In this document: piece by piece, positions 32,081-41,025 of the stretch
Layout of the letters: the number at the start of each line of letters is the position of its first letter
Numbering within the stretch: the first letter of the stretch is position 1
Origin: Clostridia bacterium
GTDB taxonomy: Bacteria > Bacillota > Clostridia > Oscillospirales > Acutalibacteraceae
Direction of reading: 5' to 3'
Assembly: GCA_017465085.1 (NCBI GenBank)
Contig: JAFTWW010000009.1
Span: 1 to 46,697, forward strand
DNA length: 46,697 nucleotides
The notes under the pieces: model-generated
What the model was told of the DNA's origin: nothing
Databases searched by the model: none
The model's input: the letters and a program-made list of their open reading frames with translations, nothing else
Position numbers and translations under genes: made by a program

Positions 32081-32470
32081 TTGAAAAACAATAATGTAAG
32101 GGTTATCCAATTTTCTTTTGGGGCAATAGGCTATGGCTTTCTCGAACTGCTGTGGCGCGGAAGAACACATTGGTCTATGCTGATAGCGGGTGGGCTTTCC
32201 TTTTTAGGCCTTGGCTCCATAGGAAAAAGAATGAAGAACTGCTCTGCCGTTAAAAAGGCCGTTGCGGGAAGTCTTCTTATAACCTCTATTGAATTTGTTT
32301 TCGGCGTGATTTTCAACATCATACTTAAAAGAAATGTTTGGAACTATAGCAAAATGCCCTTAAATCTTTTCGGGCAGGTTTGCGCCCTTTATTCTGTATT
32401 ATGGGGAATTTTAAGTCTTGCGCTTATCCCCTTTACCGCTGTTTTTGAAAAATATCTTAAGAAGGAGTAA
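32081..32470 (+). CDS. Small integral membrane protein, CmpB/DUF1113-like (putative ABC-transporter type IV)
   Basis: A 129-residue protein with four predicted membrane segments (about 10-25, 35-50, 65-85, 105-125). GYGFLELLWRGRTHWSMLIAG, GSLLITSIEFVFGVIFNIIL and WNYSKMPLNLFGQVC resemble PF06541 membrane proteins, named after a putative transporter but without proven function. A GTG nine bases earlier could start the frame. TTG at 32081 is preferred because GGTGAT lies four bases before it, as for spoIIAB and the gene at 41983. Eight bases separate it from the racemase gene. Confidence 0.65.
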   Translation: MKNNNVRVIQFSFGAIGYGFLELLWRGRTHWSMLIAGGLSFLGLGSIGKRMKNCSAVKKAVAGSLLITSIEFVFGVIFNIILKRNVWNYSKMPLNLFGQVCALYSVLWGILSLALIPFTAVFEKYLKKE

Positions 32471-32477
32471 GGAGCTT

Positions 32478-33620
32478 ATGTACCGCAATACCTTTGTAAA
32501 GATCGATAAGAGCATACTAAAAGAAAACGTACATAATATAACCCAAAGCTATAGCGAATATAAATACTTTTTCGGTGTAGTTAAGGGAGATGCCTACGGT
32601 CACGGCTTTGAGGTAATTAATTCCCTTATTGAAGGCGGAGTTAATTACTTGGCGGTTGCCACTCCCGAAGAGGCTTTAAGGGTAAGGGATTTTAATAAAG
32701 AAATTCCCGTGCTTTGCTTAGAGCCTGTGAACACAAATGCTTTCTCAGCTCTTTGCGAAAACGATATCACCTTTACGGTGGATAGTTTGCAAAACGCAAA
32801 GGAGCTTTGCTCTTATGAGTGGAAAAAAACCATAAAGGCTCATATAAAGCTTGATACGGGTATGAACAGATTAGGCTTTAAGGATGAAAACCAGCTTAAA
32901 GAAGCGCTTGATCTATTAAAAAAGAACCCCAAGATAGAGCTTGAAGGAATTTACACCCATCTTGCTACAAGCGGAGTAAACGATATTTACTATGACCTTC
33001 AATTAGATAATTTCTCAAAGCTTACACGGGATATTGATCTTAAAAGCATCCCGATAGTTCATATCGGCCGCTCTTTAATTCTCGTTCATCATAAGAAGCC
33101 CCCGTTTGTAAATGGAGTAAGACTCGGCATTTGTATGTACGGCTTTTCACAAAGTCTGCCCGAGCCTACGGGTATTAGAAAAATAAAGCGTGATTTTCTT
33201 CTTAAACACAAGGGGATAAGCGAGAGTATTCTCTCAAACGATTTACACCTTCACACCGCCTTTTCTCTTTACAGCGAGGTTATCTCTGTAAAGAAGGTTA
33301 AAAAGGGTGAGTTTGTAGGTTATTCGGCAGGCTTTATTGCAAACGAGGATATGAACGTTGCCACCCTTGCCATAGGCTATTTTGACGGAATGGATAAAAA
33401 GCTCGGCAAGGTAGTTATAAACGGAGAAAAATGCGAAATCTTAGGCGAGGTGTGTATGGATATGACCGCCGTAAAGGTTTCTGACCGTGTTTCCTGCGGT
33501 GATTTAGCCGAAATTTTCGGTTACACGGTAAGCATCAGCGAAGCGGCAAGGAATATGGGTGTTAACGCCTATAAGGTATTTACGGGTATATCTCACCGAG
33601 TACCGAGAATTTACGAATAA
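32478..33620 (+). CDS. Divergent alanine-racemase-family PLP racemase
   Basis: A 380-residue fold-type III PLP enzyme. The cofactor lysine lies in VVKGDAYGHGFE (Lys36; VVKANAYGHG is usual). HIKLDTGMNRLGF, the tyrosine-base region GEFVGYSAGF, LAIGYFDGMDKK and EVCMDMTAVKVSD follow the Alr plan. It differs from the canonical alr six kilobases downstream throughout, including the active-site entrance (GYS for SYG). Its amino acid may therefore not be alanine; serine, aspartate or another residue are options that I cannot decide. The frame is open further upstream, but AAGGAG and ATG at 32478 set the start. Confidence 0.85.
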   Translation: MYRNTFVKIDKSILKENVHNITQSYSEYKYFFGVVKGDAYGHGFEVINSLIEGGVNYLAVATPEEALRVRDFNKEIPVLCLEPVNTNAFSALCENDITFTVDSLQNAKELCSYEWKKTIKAHIKLDTGMNRLGFKDENQLKEALDLLKKNPKIELEGIYTHLATSGVNDIYYDLQLDNFSKLTRDIDLKSIPIVHIGRSLILVHHKKPPFVNGVRLGICMYGFSQSLPEPTGIRKIKRDFLLKHKGISESILSNDLHLHTAFSLYSEVISVKKVKKGEFVGYSAGFIANEDMNVATLAIGYFDGMDKKLGKVVINGEKCEILGEVCMDMTAVKVSDRVSCGDLAEIFGYTVSISEAARNMGVNAYKVFTGISHRVPRIYE

Positions 33621-33640
33621 TTTAAGGATTTAGAACATTT

Positions 33641-34861
33641 ATGGATTTTGATATTCTTATAATCGGCACCGATGCCAACGCCTATTATATGGCAAGATGC
33701 TTTCACGAGCAATACGGTAAAAAGGCAACCCTGCTTGGAAAATCTCCCCTGCCCTATACCTCATTTACAGATATACTTAATCTTAAATACGATGAAAATA
33801 TATGGAGTGAAGAGGGCTTTCTAAAGGCTCTTTATGAGCATAAGGCGAAGGTGGGAGAAAAAAAGGTTTTGCTTATAAGCTCCAATGAAACCTACGCCGG
33901 CTTTATTGCAAAGAATAAAGAAAAGCTAAACCTTGCAGGTTATGTTTTTAACTATCCCGATTCTGAGCTTATAAACTCTCTAATGTATAAAGAGGAGTTT
34001 TATAAGACCTATGAGTATAGCGTTCTTGATTTACCAAAGACCGCTTATTACGATTGCAAAAAGCAGGGTGAGATACCCTCGGGCTTTACCTACCCCGTTA
34101 TACTCAAGCCCAGCAATGTTATTCTTTACAATCATCTATCCTTTGAGGGTAAGAATAAGATTTACAAAATTGAGAGCGAAGAGGAGCTAAAGAGCACCGT
34201 TAAGAGAATAATCGGCGGCGGCTATGATGATATACTCATCATTCAGGATTTTATCCCCGGAGATGATAGCTGTCTTTTTGATGCGGTGGCCTATGCCGAC
34301 AGCAACAAAAGGGTTACGCTTTTATCCTTTGCGCAGATAGGTCTTCAAGAGCACTCTAAAAATATGGTGGGCAACGCGGCTGTGCTTATAAACGGATATA
34401 ATCAGTTTGGCGGCACAGAAGAGATATGCTCAAAGCTTAAGGAATTTTTGGAGGGCATCGGCTATCAGGGCTTTGCGGAGTTTGACCTTAAATATGATAG
34501 CAGAGACGGTAAATTCAAGGTGCTTGAAATAAATGCACGGCAAGGTAGGAGCAGTTATTATATCTGTCCTCTGGGCTTTAATCCTGTAAAGCTCCTTGCA
34601 GATGACCTTATTTACGGCGAGGAAAAGGATTTCACCTTGCTAAAGGATGAGGTGCTACTCTCCTTTGTTCCCAAAGGAATAATTAAGAAATATGTAGTTA
34701 ATGAGGATTATAGGAAAAAGGCCCTCTTGCTTTGGAAAAAGGGCCACGCAAATCCTCTTTGCTATAAGAAGGATAAAAACCTGAAGAGAAGACTTTATCT
34801 TTTAAAGAAAAAGCTTCGTTACTTTAAGGAATACAAAAACGGTTATTGGAAGGTTGATTAA
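33641..34861 (+). CDS. ATP-grasp ligase, D-aspartate ligase (Aslfm)-like carboxylate-amine ligase
   Basis: A 406-residue cytoplasmic enzyme. The N-terminal ILIIGTDANAYYMARCFHEQ resembles the first strand and helix of Enterococcus Aslfm. LLISSNETYAGFIAKNKEKL and the ATP-grasp core follow: YPVILKPSN (ATP lysine), IIQDFIPGDDS, FAEFDLKYD and the metal site VLEINARQGRSS. Aslfm attaches D-aspartate to the third-position side chain of the peptidoglycan precursor. Here a racemase gene precedes and an amidotransferase and flippase follow, which supports a D-amino-acid branch. The substrate remains inference. The C terminus is Lys-rich, which may aid membrane contact. Confidence 0.72.
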   Translation: MDFDILIIGTDANAYYMARCFHEQYGKKATLLGKSPLPYTSFTDILNLKYDENIWSEEGFLKALYEHKAKVGEKKVLLISSNETYAGFIAKNKEKLNLAGYVFNYPDSELINSLMYKEEFYKTYEYSVLDLPKTAYYDCKKQGEIPSGFTYPVILKPSNVILYNHLSFEGKNKIYKIESEEELKSTVKRIIGGGYDDILIIQDFIPGDDSCLFDAVAYADSNKRVTLLSFAQIGLQEHSKNMVGNAAVLINGYNQFGGTEEICSKLKEFLEGIGYQGFAEFDLKYDSRDGKFKVLEINARQGRSSYYICPLGFNPVKLLADDLIYGEEKDFTLLKDEVLLSFVPKGIIKKYVVNEDYRKKALLLWKKGHANPLCYKKDKNLKRRLYLLKKKLRYFKEYKNGYWKVD

Positions 34862-34864
34862 CTG

Positions 34865-36709
34865 ATGTGCGGATTTATAGGCTTTACGGATGAACGTACC
34901 GCCGAGGAAAAGAAGATTATAGCCAAGAAAATGGCAGACCGTATAATCCATAGAGGACCTGACAGCGAGGGTTATTTTACCGATGATAAGGTAGCCCTTG
35001 GTTTCAGGCGCCTTTCTATAGTTGACTTAGCGGGCGGCGACCAGCCTATTTTTAATGAAGACAAAAGCAAGGTTATCGTTTTCAACGGCGAGATATATAA
35101 TCATAAGGAATTAAGGGCAGACCTTGAAAAGAAGGGACATATTTTTAAGACCAATGCCGATACCGAGGCCATTCTTCACGGCTTTGAAGAATACGGGGTA
35201 AATCTGTTCCCTATGCTTCGCGGTATGTTTGCCTTTGTTATATACGATAAGGCCACAGGTAGCCTTACGGGCGCCCGCGACCCCTTTGGCATCAAGCCCT
35301 TTTACTACTATAAAAAAGATAATAAGTTTATGTTCGGCTCTGAAATTAAGGGCTTTCTTGACCATCCTGATTTTGAGAAGGAGGTCAACAAAAAGGCTCT
35401 TAAGATGTACCTTGTTTTCCAATATTCCGTATTCGAAGAAACCTTTTTCAAAAACGTATATAAATTAACCCCAGGGCATTATTTCACCTATAATAACGGC
35501 AAATTTGAAACCAAGCCCTATTTCGAGGTTAAATACGAAAAGGAAGAAAAATCCTACGAGGAGTATAAAACTCTTATTAAAGATGCTCTTGAAAACTCGG
35601 TTAAATACCATCAGATTACGGCCGATGTTGAGGTTGGCTCCTATCTTTCGGGCGGCGTTGATTCCTCCTATGTTGTAAGCGTTGCCAAGCCTGATAAAAC
35701 CTTCACCGTAGGCTTTGATGTTAAGGGCTTTGATGAAACCAAGATGGCTCACGATTTTTCGGCTCTTATGGGTATAAATAACTATGGCAAATACATCTCG
35801 AAGGAAGAGTTTTTCGAGGCTCTTCCCCGCGTTCAATACCATACCGATGAGCCCGAGGCAAATCTTTCTGCAGTACCCCTATTATTCCTTTCAAAGCTTG
35901 CAAGGGAGAAGGTTAAGGTAGTGCTTTCGGGCGAGGGCAGCGATGAGATGTTCGGCGGATATAACGAATATCCCGAAACGGTAGGGGTCAAACTTTATCT
36001 GCTGTTTCCTGAGTTTATCCGTAAAGGTATGGCGGCTATTGCTAAAAAGCTTCCCCATTTCCCCGGTAAAAACACTATTATTAAATACAGCAAGCCCTTC
36101 TGCGAAAGATATTTGGGCCACGCTCAGATTATGGATGAGGATGAGGCCAATCAAATCCTTTGCGATGAGCTTAAGGATAATATGACTACTACCGAAGTTC
36201 TTGCCCCCTACTACGAAAAGGTTAAGGATAAGGATGATGTGCTTAAGAAAATGTATATTGATATGCATTTCTGGTTACCTCAGGATATTCTCCTTAAGGC
36301 CGATAAAATGACCATGGCAAACTCTATTGAGCTTCGCGTTCCATTCCTTGATAAAGAGGTTTGGAAGGTGGCCTCCAAGGTGCCTACAAAGTATCTCGTT
36401 AAGGGTAAGAAGACCAAGGTTATATTCAGAGATATTGCTGATGATAAGATGCCTGCCGAATGGTCTGGCAGGAGAAAGCTTGGCTTCCCCGTTCCCTTCT
36501 CAAAATGGATAAGGGAAGAAAAATACTATAAGCTCTTAAAGGCTGAATTTGAAAAGCCCTGCGTAAGCCTTTTCTTTAACAAGGAGTTTATCAATAAGCT
36601 TCTTGATGACCACTATGAAGAAAAAGCCAACAACGGAAGAAAGCTTTATAATATTTACACCTTCCTAATCTGGTATAATGTTTATTTCGGAGAAAATGTA
36701 AATGGGTAA
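34865..36709 (+). CDS. asnB: Class II glutamine-hydrolysing asparagine synthetase / amidotransferase
   Basis: A 614-residue protein. The glutaminase domain begins at Cys2 (MCGFIGFTD) with IIHRGPDSEGYF, FNGEIYNHKELRADL and GARDPFGIKPFYY. The synthetase domain has the PP-loop SYLSGGVDSSYVVSVA at about 258-273 and VVLSGEGSDEMFGGYNEYPE. Relatives make asparagine, but others amidate wall precursors (AsnH on D-Asp in Lactococcus, LtsA/AsnB on diaminopimelate). Its place between the ATP-grasp gene and the flippase favours wall amidation (inference). The 3' end overlaps the flippase by 8 bases. Confidence 0.9.
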   Translation: MCGFIGFTDERTAEEKKIIAKKMADRIIHRGPDSEGYFTDDKVALGFRRLSIVDLAGGDQPIFNEDKSKVIVFNGEIYNHKELRADLEKKGHIFKTNADTEAILHGFEEYGVNLFPMLRGMFAFVIYDKATGSLTGARDPFGIKPFYYYKKDNKFMFGSEIKGFLDHPDFEKEVNKKALKMYLVFQYSVFEETFFKNVYKLTPGHYFTYNNGKFETKPYFEVKYEKEEKSYEEYKTLIKDALENSVKYHQITADVEVGSYLSGGVDSSYVVSVAKPDKTFTVGFDVKGFDETKMAHDFSALMGINNYGKYISKEEFFEALPRVQYHTDEPEANLSAVPLLFLSKLAREKVKVVLSGEGSDEMFGGYNEYPETVGVKLYLLFPEFIRKGMAAIAKKLPHFPGKNTIIKYSKPFCERYLGHAQIMDEDEANQILCDELKDNMTTTEVLAPYYEKVKDKDDVLKKMYIDMHFWLPQDILLKADKMTMANSIELRVPFLDKEVWKVASKVPTKYLVKGKKTKVIFRDIADDKMPAEWSGRRKLGFPVPFSKWIREEKYYKLLKAEFEKPCVSLFFNKEFINKLLDDHYEEKANNGRKLYNIYTFLIWYNVYFGENVNG

Positions 36710-38318
36710 ACTGAAAAAATCCTCTTTTTTAGAGGGCGCATTTATTGCCACCGCCTGTATCTTCATAAGTAAGATTTTAGGTATTATCTATGTTATTCCG
36801 TTTAACAAGATAATCGGTGAGCAGGGCGGCGCGTTATACGGCTATGCTTACAATATTTACAATATATTTCTTAATATTTCAAGCATAGGCATTCCCTTTG
36901 CTATCTGTAAGCTTGCAAGTGAATATCAGGCTCTCGGAGAAATTGATAAAAAGGTAAGAATGTACCGTTTGGGTATGGGAATCATAACCGTTTTCTCAGT
37001 GTTATCCTTCCTTATCTGCTTTATCTTTGCCTCTCCCATAGCCACCCTTATTATCGGGGATATTGAGGGCGGAAACACCATCTCAGATGTGGTTTTCGTT
37101 ATAAGATGTATATCCTTTACCCTGCTTATTGTACCCATGCTTAGTATTAAGAGAGGCTATTTGCAGGGGCATAAGTATATAAGTCAGCCCTCCATCAGTC
37201 AGGTTATAGAGCAGATAGTAAGAATAATCGTTATTCTCGTAGGCAGCGCCGCGCTCGTTTATATCGTTAAGGCCGATATTAAATTTGCGGTTGGTATATC
37301 TGTTCTCGCGGCGGGTATAGGCGGTCTTGCATCCTATTTATATCTATCGCGAACGGTTAGCAAAAATAAAACCGATTTGAGTCTTGATATAAGGCCTAAT
37401 GATAAATCAAAGGATAAAGAGATAATCAAGGCCATTATTGTTTGCGCGGTGCCTTATATAATCATCAACATAGCAAACACCCTTTATACCACCACCGATA
37501 TGATTTTGGTGCTTAAAACCTTACCTAAGCTTAATTTTACGGGTAAGGAAACCGAGTTTGTAAGCAGTGTGTTTACCACCTGGGGCACTAAATTCAACGC
37601 TATCATTACCGCCGTTTCAACGGGACTTATAGTCAGCCTTATTCCCCATATCGTTTCGGATTACACAAAGGGTGAAACGGAGAGGGTAAACACTAATTTT
37701 AACAAATGCCTTAAAATGATAATCCTTATTATCGCTCCCCTTTCCCTTTTCATAAGCCTTATGGCAGATAGCTTCTGGACCGTTTTCTACGGCAGAAACG
37801 AAATGGGCGCTTCTATAATTAAATTTTCAATTATTGTTACGGTGTTTGACTGTCTTTATATGGTGCTTAACTCTGCTATGCAGAGCCTTAACCGTAAGCA
37901 GATAATTTATAAGAGTGTGCTTTCGGGCCTTGCGGTAAATCTTGTGCTTGATGTTCCGCTTATGTATCTTTTCTCATATCTTGGTCTTAAAGCATATCAC
38001 GGCGCTATCACCGCTACCCTTTTAGGCTTTATTGTTTCTAACACCTTAAGCCTTTCATACCTTAAAAAGCATATGAATATAAGCTTTAAGGAAACCCTTA
38101 AAACTTTGCCGCGGGCGGCTGTATCCCTATTGGTTTTAATAATTCTCGGTGTGATTGCCAACAAGGTTTTACCCACCGATAACCCATCCCGCCTTGTTCA
38201 GATTATTAACATAGCGGTTTCGGGTATAGTTTGCGGCGGCGTTTATCTTATAATCAATCTAAAAGAACTAAAAACAGTTCTACCTGAGAAGCTTCTCAAA
38301 AAATTACACTTATCATAA
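36702..38318 (+). CDS. YtgP/SpoVB-type lipid II flippase (MATE/MOP superfamily)
   Basis: A 538-residue polytopic protein with about 14 membrane helices. FLEGAFIATACIFISKILGI and the following VIPFNKIIGEQGGALYGYAY are typical of the PST/SpoVB family. YtgP (Amj/MurJ functional class) translocates lipid-linked peptidoglycan precursor; SpoVB does the same for the spore cortex. Teichoic or other polysaccharide repeat units are an alternative cargo. The start codon lies within the end of asnB, after GGAG, so the two are translationally coupled. That is the strongest sign that the synthetase works on an envelope precursor. Confidence 0.9.
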   Translation: MGKLKKSSFLEGAFIATACIFISKILGIIYVIPFNKIIGEQGGALYGYAYNIYNIFLNISSIGIPFAICKLASEYQALGEIDKKVRMYRLGMGIITVFSVLSFLICFIFASPIATLIIGDIEGGNTISDVVFVIRCISFTLLIVPMLSIKRGYLQGHKYISQPSISQVIEQIVRIIVILVGSAALVYIVKADIKFAVGISVLAAGIGGLASYLYLSRTVSKNKTDLSLDIRPNDKSKDKEIIKAIIVCAVPYIIINIANTLYTTTDMILVLKTLPKLNFTGKETEFVSSVFTTWGTKFNAIITAVSTGLIVSLIPHIVSDYTKGETERVNTNFNKCLKMIILIIAPLSLFISLMADSFWTVFYGRNEMGASIIKFSIIVTVFDCLYMVLNSAMQSLNRKQIIYKSVLSGLAVNLVLDVPLMYLFSYLGLKAYHGAITATLLGFIVSNTLSLSYLKKHMNISFKETLKTLPRAAVSLLVLIILGVIANKVLPTDNPSRLVQIINIAVSGIVCGGVYLIINLKELKTVLPEKLLKKLHLS

Positions 38319-38331
38319 AGAAGGTATAGCT

Positions 38332-39462
38332 TTGGAATTTTTGCGAAGAACCTGGGCGGAGATAGATGTTTCCGCTCTTAAACACAATCTTAAAATTCTT
38401 GAAAACACCTCAAAGGAAAGCAGTATCTGCGCCGTTGTTAAGGCCAATGCTTACGGCCATAGTGACAGTATCGTGGCTCCTGTACTCTGTAAAGCAGGCG
38501 TCAACCTTTTTGCTGTTTCCAATATAGAAGAGGCCCTTCATCTAAGGGCGATAGGTATTGATAAGCCTATACTCATTTTAGGTTACACCCCTGCCGCGTT
38601 GGCAGGTACCCTCGCTGAGCATAATATCTCCCAATGTGTTTTTTCTCTGAGTTATGCCAATGAGCTTTCCCGTTTTGCAGTAAGCAAGGGAGTTACCGTA
38701 AAGGTTCATATAAAGCTTGATACGGGTATGGGCAGAATAGGTTTTGACCTGAGAAGCAATGATTTAAGCGAAATCGACCTTGCCATATCTGCGGCGAAGC
38801 TTCAAGGCTTTGAGTTCGAGGGACTCTTCACCCACTTTGCCTTCTCCGACCGAAACGAAACCGAGGAGGATGGATTCACCGATGAGCAGTATGCCCGTTT
38901 TGAGCACGCTGTTAAAAGGTTTGAAGAAGCGGGACTTAAGGCAAAATTTAACCATTGCCGTAATTCTGCCGCAATGTTAAAGGATAGCCGTAAGCAACTT
39001 GATTTAAGCCGCGCGGGAATATGCCTTTACGGCCTTACCCCATCATCCGAACTCACTCTTAAAGAGGATTTTATTCCCGTTATGACTCTTAAATCTGTTG
39101 TATCACAGGTTAAGACCATACATAAGGGTGATACCGTAAGCTATGGCAGAACCTTTGAGGCAGAAAAGGATATGACCGTTGCCACCGTTTCTGCAGGCTA
39201 TGCAGATGGATACCCAAGGCTCCTTTCAAACAAGGGATATGTTCTTATAAACGGCAAAAAAGCCCATATCTTAGGTCGCGTTTGTATGGACCAATTCGTT
39301 GTTGACATTACAGATATTGATAATGTTGCTACCGATAGCGAGGTTATCCTTTTTGGCAAGGACCTGCCCGTAGAGGAAATTGCAGGGCTTTGCGGCACCA
39401 TAAATTATGAGATAATTTGCGGCGTATCACCGAGAGTTCCTAGAATTGAAGTTAACGAATAA
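38332..39462 (+). CDS. alr: Alanine racemase
   Basis: A 376-residue PLP enzyme: cofactor lysine in AVVKANAYGHSDS (Lys37), KVHIKLDTGMGRIGFD, the base tyrosine in DTVSYGRTFEAEKDM, VSAGYADGYPRLL, GRVCMDQFVVDITD and the C-terminal CGVSPRVPRI. It supplies D-alanine for peptidoglycan. Translation begins at TTG, seven bases after AAGAAGG, 13 bases after the flippase stop, and a strong terminator closes the cassette. Confidence 0.95.
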   Translation: MEFLRRTWAEIDVSALKHNLKILENTSKESSICAVVKANAYGHSDSIVAPVLCKAGVNLFAVSNIEEALHLRAIGIDKPILILGYTPAALAGTLAEHNISQCVFSLSYANELSRFAVSKGVTVKVHIKLDTGMGRIGFDLRSNDLSEIDLAISAAKLQGFEFEGLFTHFAFSDRNETEEDGFTDEQYARFEHAVKRFEEAGLKAKFNHCRNSAAMLKDSRKQLDLSRAGICLYGLTPSSELTLKEDFIPVMTLKSVVSQVKTIHKGDTVSYGRTFEAEKDMTVATVSAGYADGYPRLLSNKGYVLINGKKAHILGRVCMDQFVVDITDIDNVATDSEVILFGKDLPVEEIAGLCGTINYEIICGVSPRVPRIEVNE

Positions 39463-39469
39463 ATAAACC

Positions 39470-39498
39470 AAGGGCGAAGTATGTTCTTCGCCCTTTTT
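39470..39498 (+). terminator. Terminator after alr
   Basis: A perfect 10-bp stem (aagggcgaag / cttcgccctt) with a 6-base loop and a following T5. It ends the transcript from ychF/the envelope cassette and separates it from glpK. Confidence 0.93.
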
Positions 39499-39529
39499 AT
39501 AAAGCTTATAAAGGAGTAGCAGAGCGGCT

Positions 39530-41023
39530 ATGAAAAAATATATACTAACCCTTGATGAAGGCACCACAAGCGCCCGAGCCATAATATTTGATAAAGAGGG
39601 TAAAATAGTTTCGGTTTCCCAGAATGAATTTACCCAGATTTACCCTGCTCCCTCCTTTGTGGAGCACGATGCCACCGAGATTTTATCCGCCCAATATTCC
39701 TGCGCTACTCAGGCTATAATTATGGCGGGTATCGATATAAAGGAAATTGCGGCGGTGGGTATCACTAATCAGCGGGAAACCACTGTGCTTTGGGATAAGA
39801 CTACGGGAGAGCCAATTTATAATGCAATAGTATGGCAATGCAGAAGAACTGCGGATATCTGCGAGGAATTAAAACAAAAGGGCCTTTCAGATTACATAAC
39901 CGAAACCACGGGACTCAAGCCCGATGCCTACTTCAGCGCCACTAAAATTAAGTGGATTTTAGATAATGTTAAGGGCGCTAAAGAAAAGGCCGAAAAGGGA
40001 GATATCCTTTTCGGCACCATTGATACCTGGCTTATGTGGAAGCTATCAGGCGGTAAAATCCACGCCACCGATTATACCAATGCCTCCCGCACCATGCTAT
40101 ACGATATTCACAATATGTGTTGGGATAAAAAGCTGCTTGCTTCCCTTGATATTCCCGAATGTATTTTACCGAAGGTTTACCCCAGCGGCTACAACTACGG
40201 CACCGTAAATATTATGGGTGAGGATTTAGCCGTTTGCGGTGTTGCAGGTGACCAGCAGGCCGCTCTATTCGGTCAGAAATGCTTCTTTGCAGGCGATGTT
40301 AAAAATACCTATGGTACGGGCTGTTTCCTGCTTATGAACACGGGAGAAAAGGCTGTTAAGAGCAATAACGGTCTTGTTACCACCGTAGCCGCCACACTGC
40401 AAAATGAAAAAACACAGTATGCTCTTGAGGGTAGTGTGTTTATCGGCGGCGCGGTTATTCAGTGGTTAAGAGATGAATTAGGTCTTATTAAAACCGCCTC
40501 AGAGAGCGAGGAATTGGCAGGTAAGGTAAAGGATAGTGACGGCGTTTACATCGTTCCTGCTTTTGCGGGGCTTGGCGCGCCCTATTGGGATATGTATGTT
40601 AAGGGCACTGTGTTAGGGCTGACACGGGGCAGTAACTCAAACCATATTATAAGAGCCGCCCTCGAATCCATTGCCTATCAGAGCAACGATCTGATTGAGG
40701 CTATGTCTGCCGATGCCCACATCCCTATAAATGAGCTTAAAGCCGATGGCGGAGCCGCTAAAAATAATCTTCTTATGCAGTTCCAATCGGATATTTCAAA
40801 TATTAAGGTAACCGTTCCCGATAGCGCGGAGGCTACCGCCCTTGGAGTAAGTCTTATTGCGGGGCTCACCTGCGGGCTTATTAAGGATAGAGAGGAAATT
40901 TTAAGTATTGGTGAGAACAGCCGCGCCTTTACCCCCGCCTTTGAAGAGGATAAGCGTTTAAGCCTCATCGGCGGATGGAAAAGGGCGGTTAAGGCTACCA
41001 AAGAATTTTCAAAAGGAGAATAA
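39530..41023 (+). CDS. glpK: Glycerol kinase
   Basis: A 497-residue FGGY kinase: [47 protein letters not shown], the signature around [15 protein letters not shown] and the C-terminal [17 protein letters not shown]. It phosphorylates glycerol to glycerol-3-phosphate. No glycerol facilitator or glpD is adjacent, but the following gene encodes a lipase-like hydrolase just two bases on, suggesting use of glycerol from acylglycerols. The AAGGAG site is unusually far (13 bases) from the ATG. Confidence 0.96.
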   Translation: MKKYILTLDEGTTSARAIIFDKEGKIVSVSQNEFTQIYPAPSFVEHDATEILSAQYSCATQAIIMAGIDIKEIAAVGITNQRETTVLWDKTTGEPIYNAIVWQCRRTADICEELKQKGLSDYITETTGLKPDAYFSATKIKWILDNVKGAKEKAEKGDILFGTIDTWLMWKLSGGKIHATDYTNASRTMLYDIHNMCWDKKLLASLDIPECILPKVYPSGYNYGTVNIMGEDLAVCGVAGDQQAALFGQKCFFAGDVKNTYGTGCFLLMNTGEKAVKSNNGLVTTVAATLQNEKTQYALEGSVFIGGAVIQWLRDELGLIKTASESEELAGKVKDSDGVYIVPAFAGLGAPYWDMYVKGTVLGLTRGSNSNHIIRAALESIAYQSNDLIEAMSADAHIPINELKADGGAAKNNLLMQFQSDISNIKVTVPDSAEATALGVSLIAGLTCGLIKDREEILSIGENSRAFTPAFEEDKRLSLIGGWKRAVKATKEFSKGE

Positions 41024-41025
41024 CT

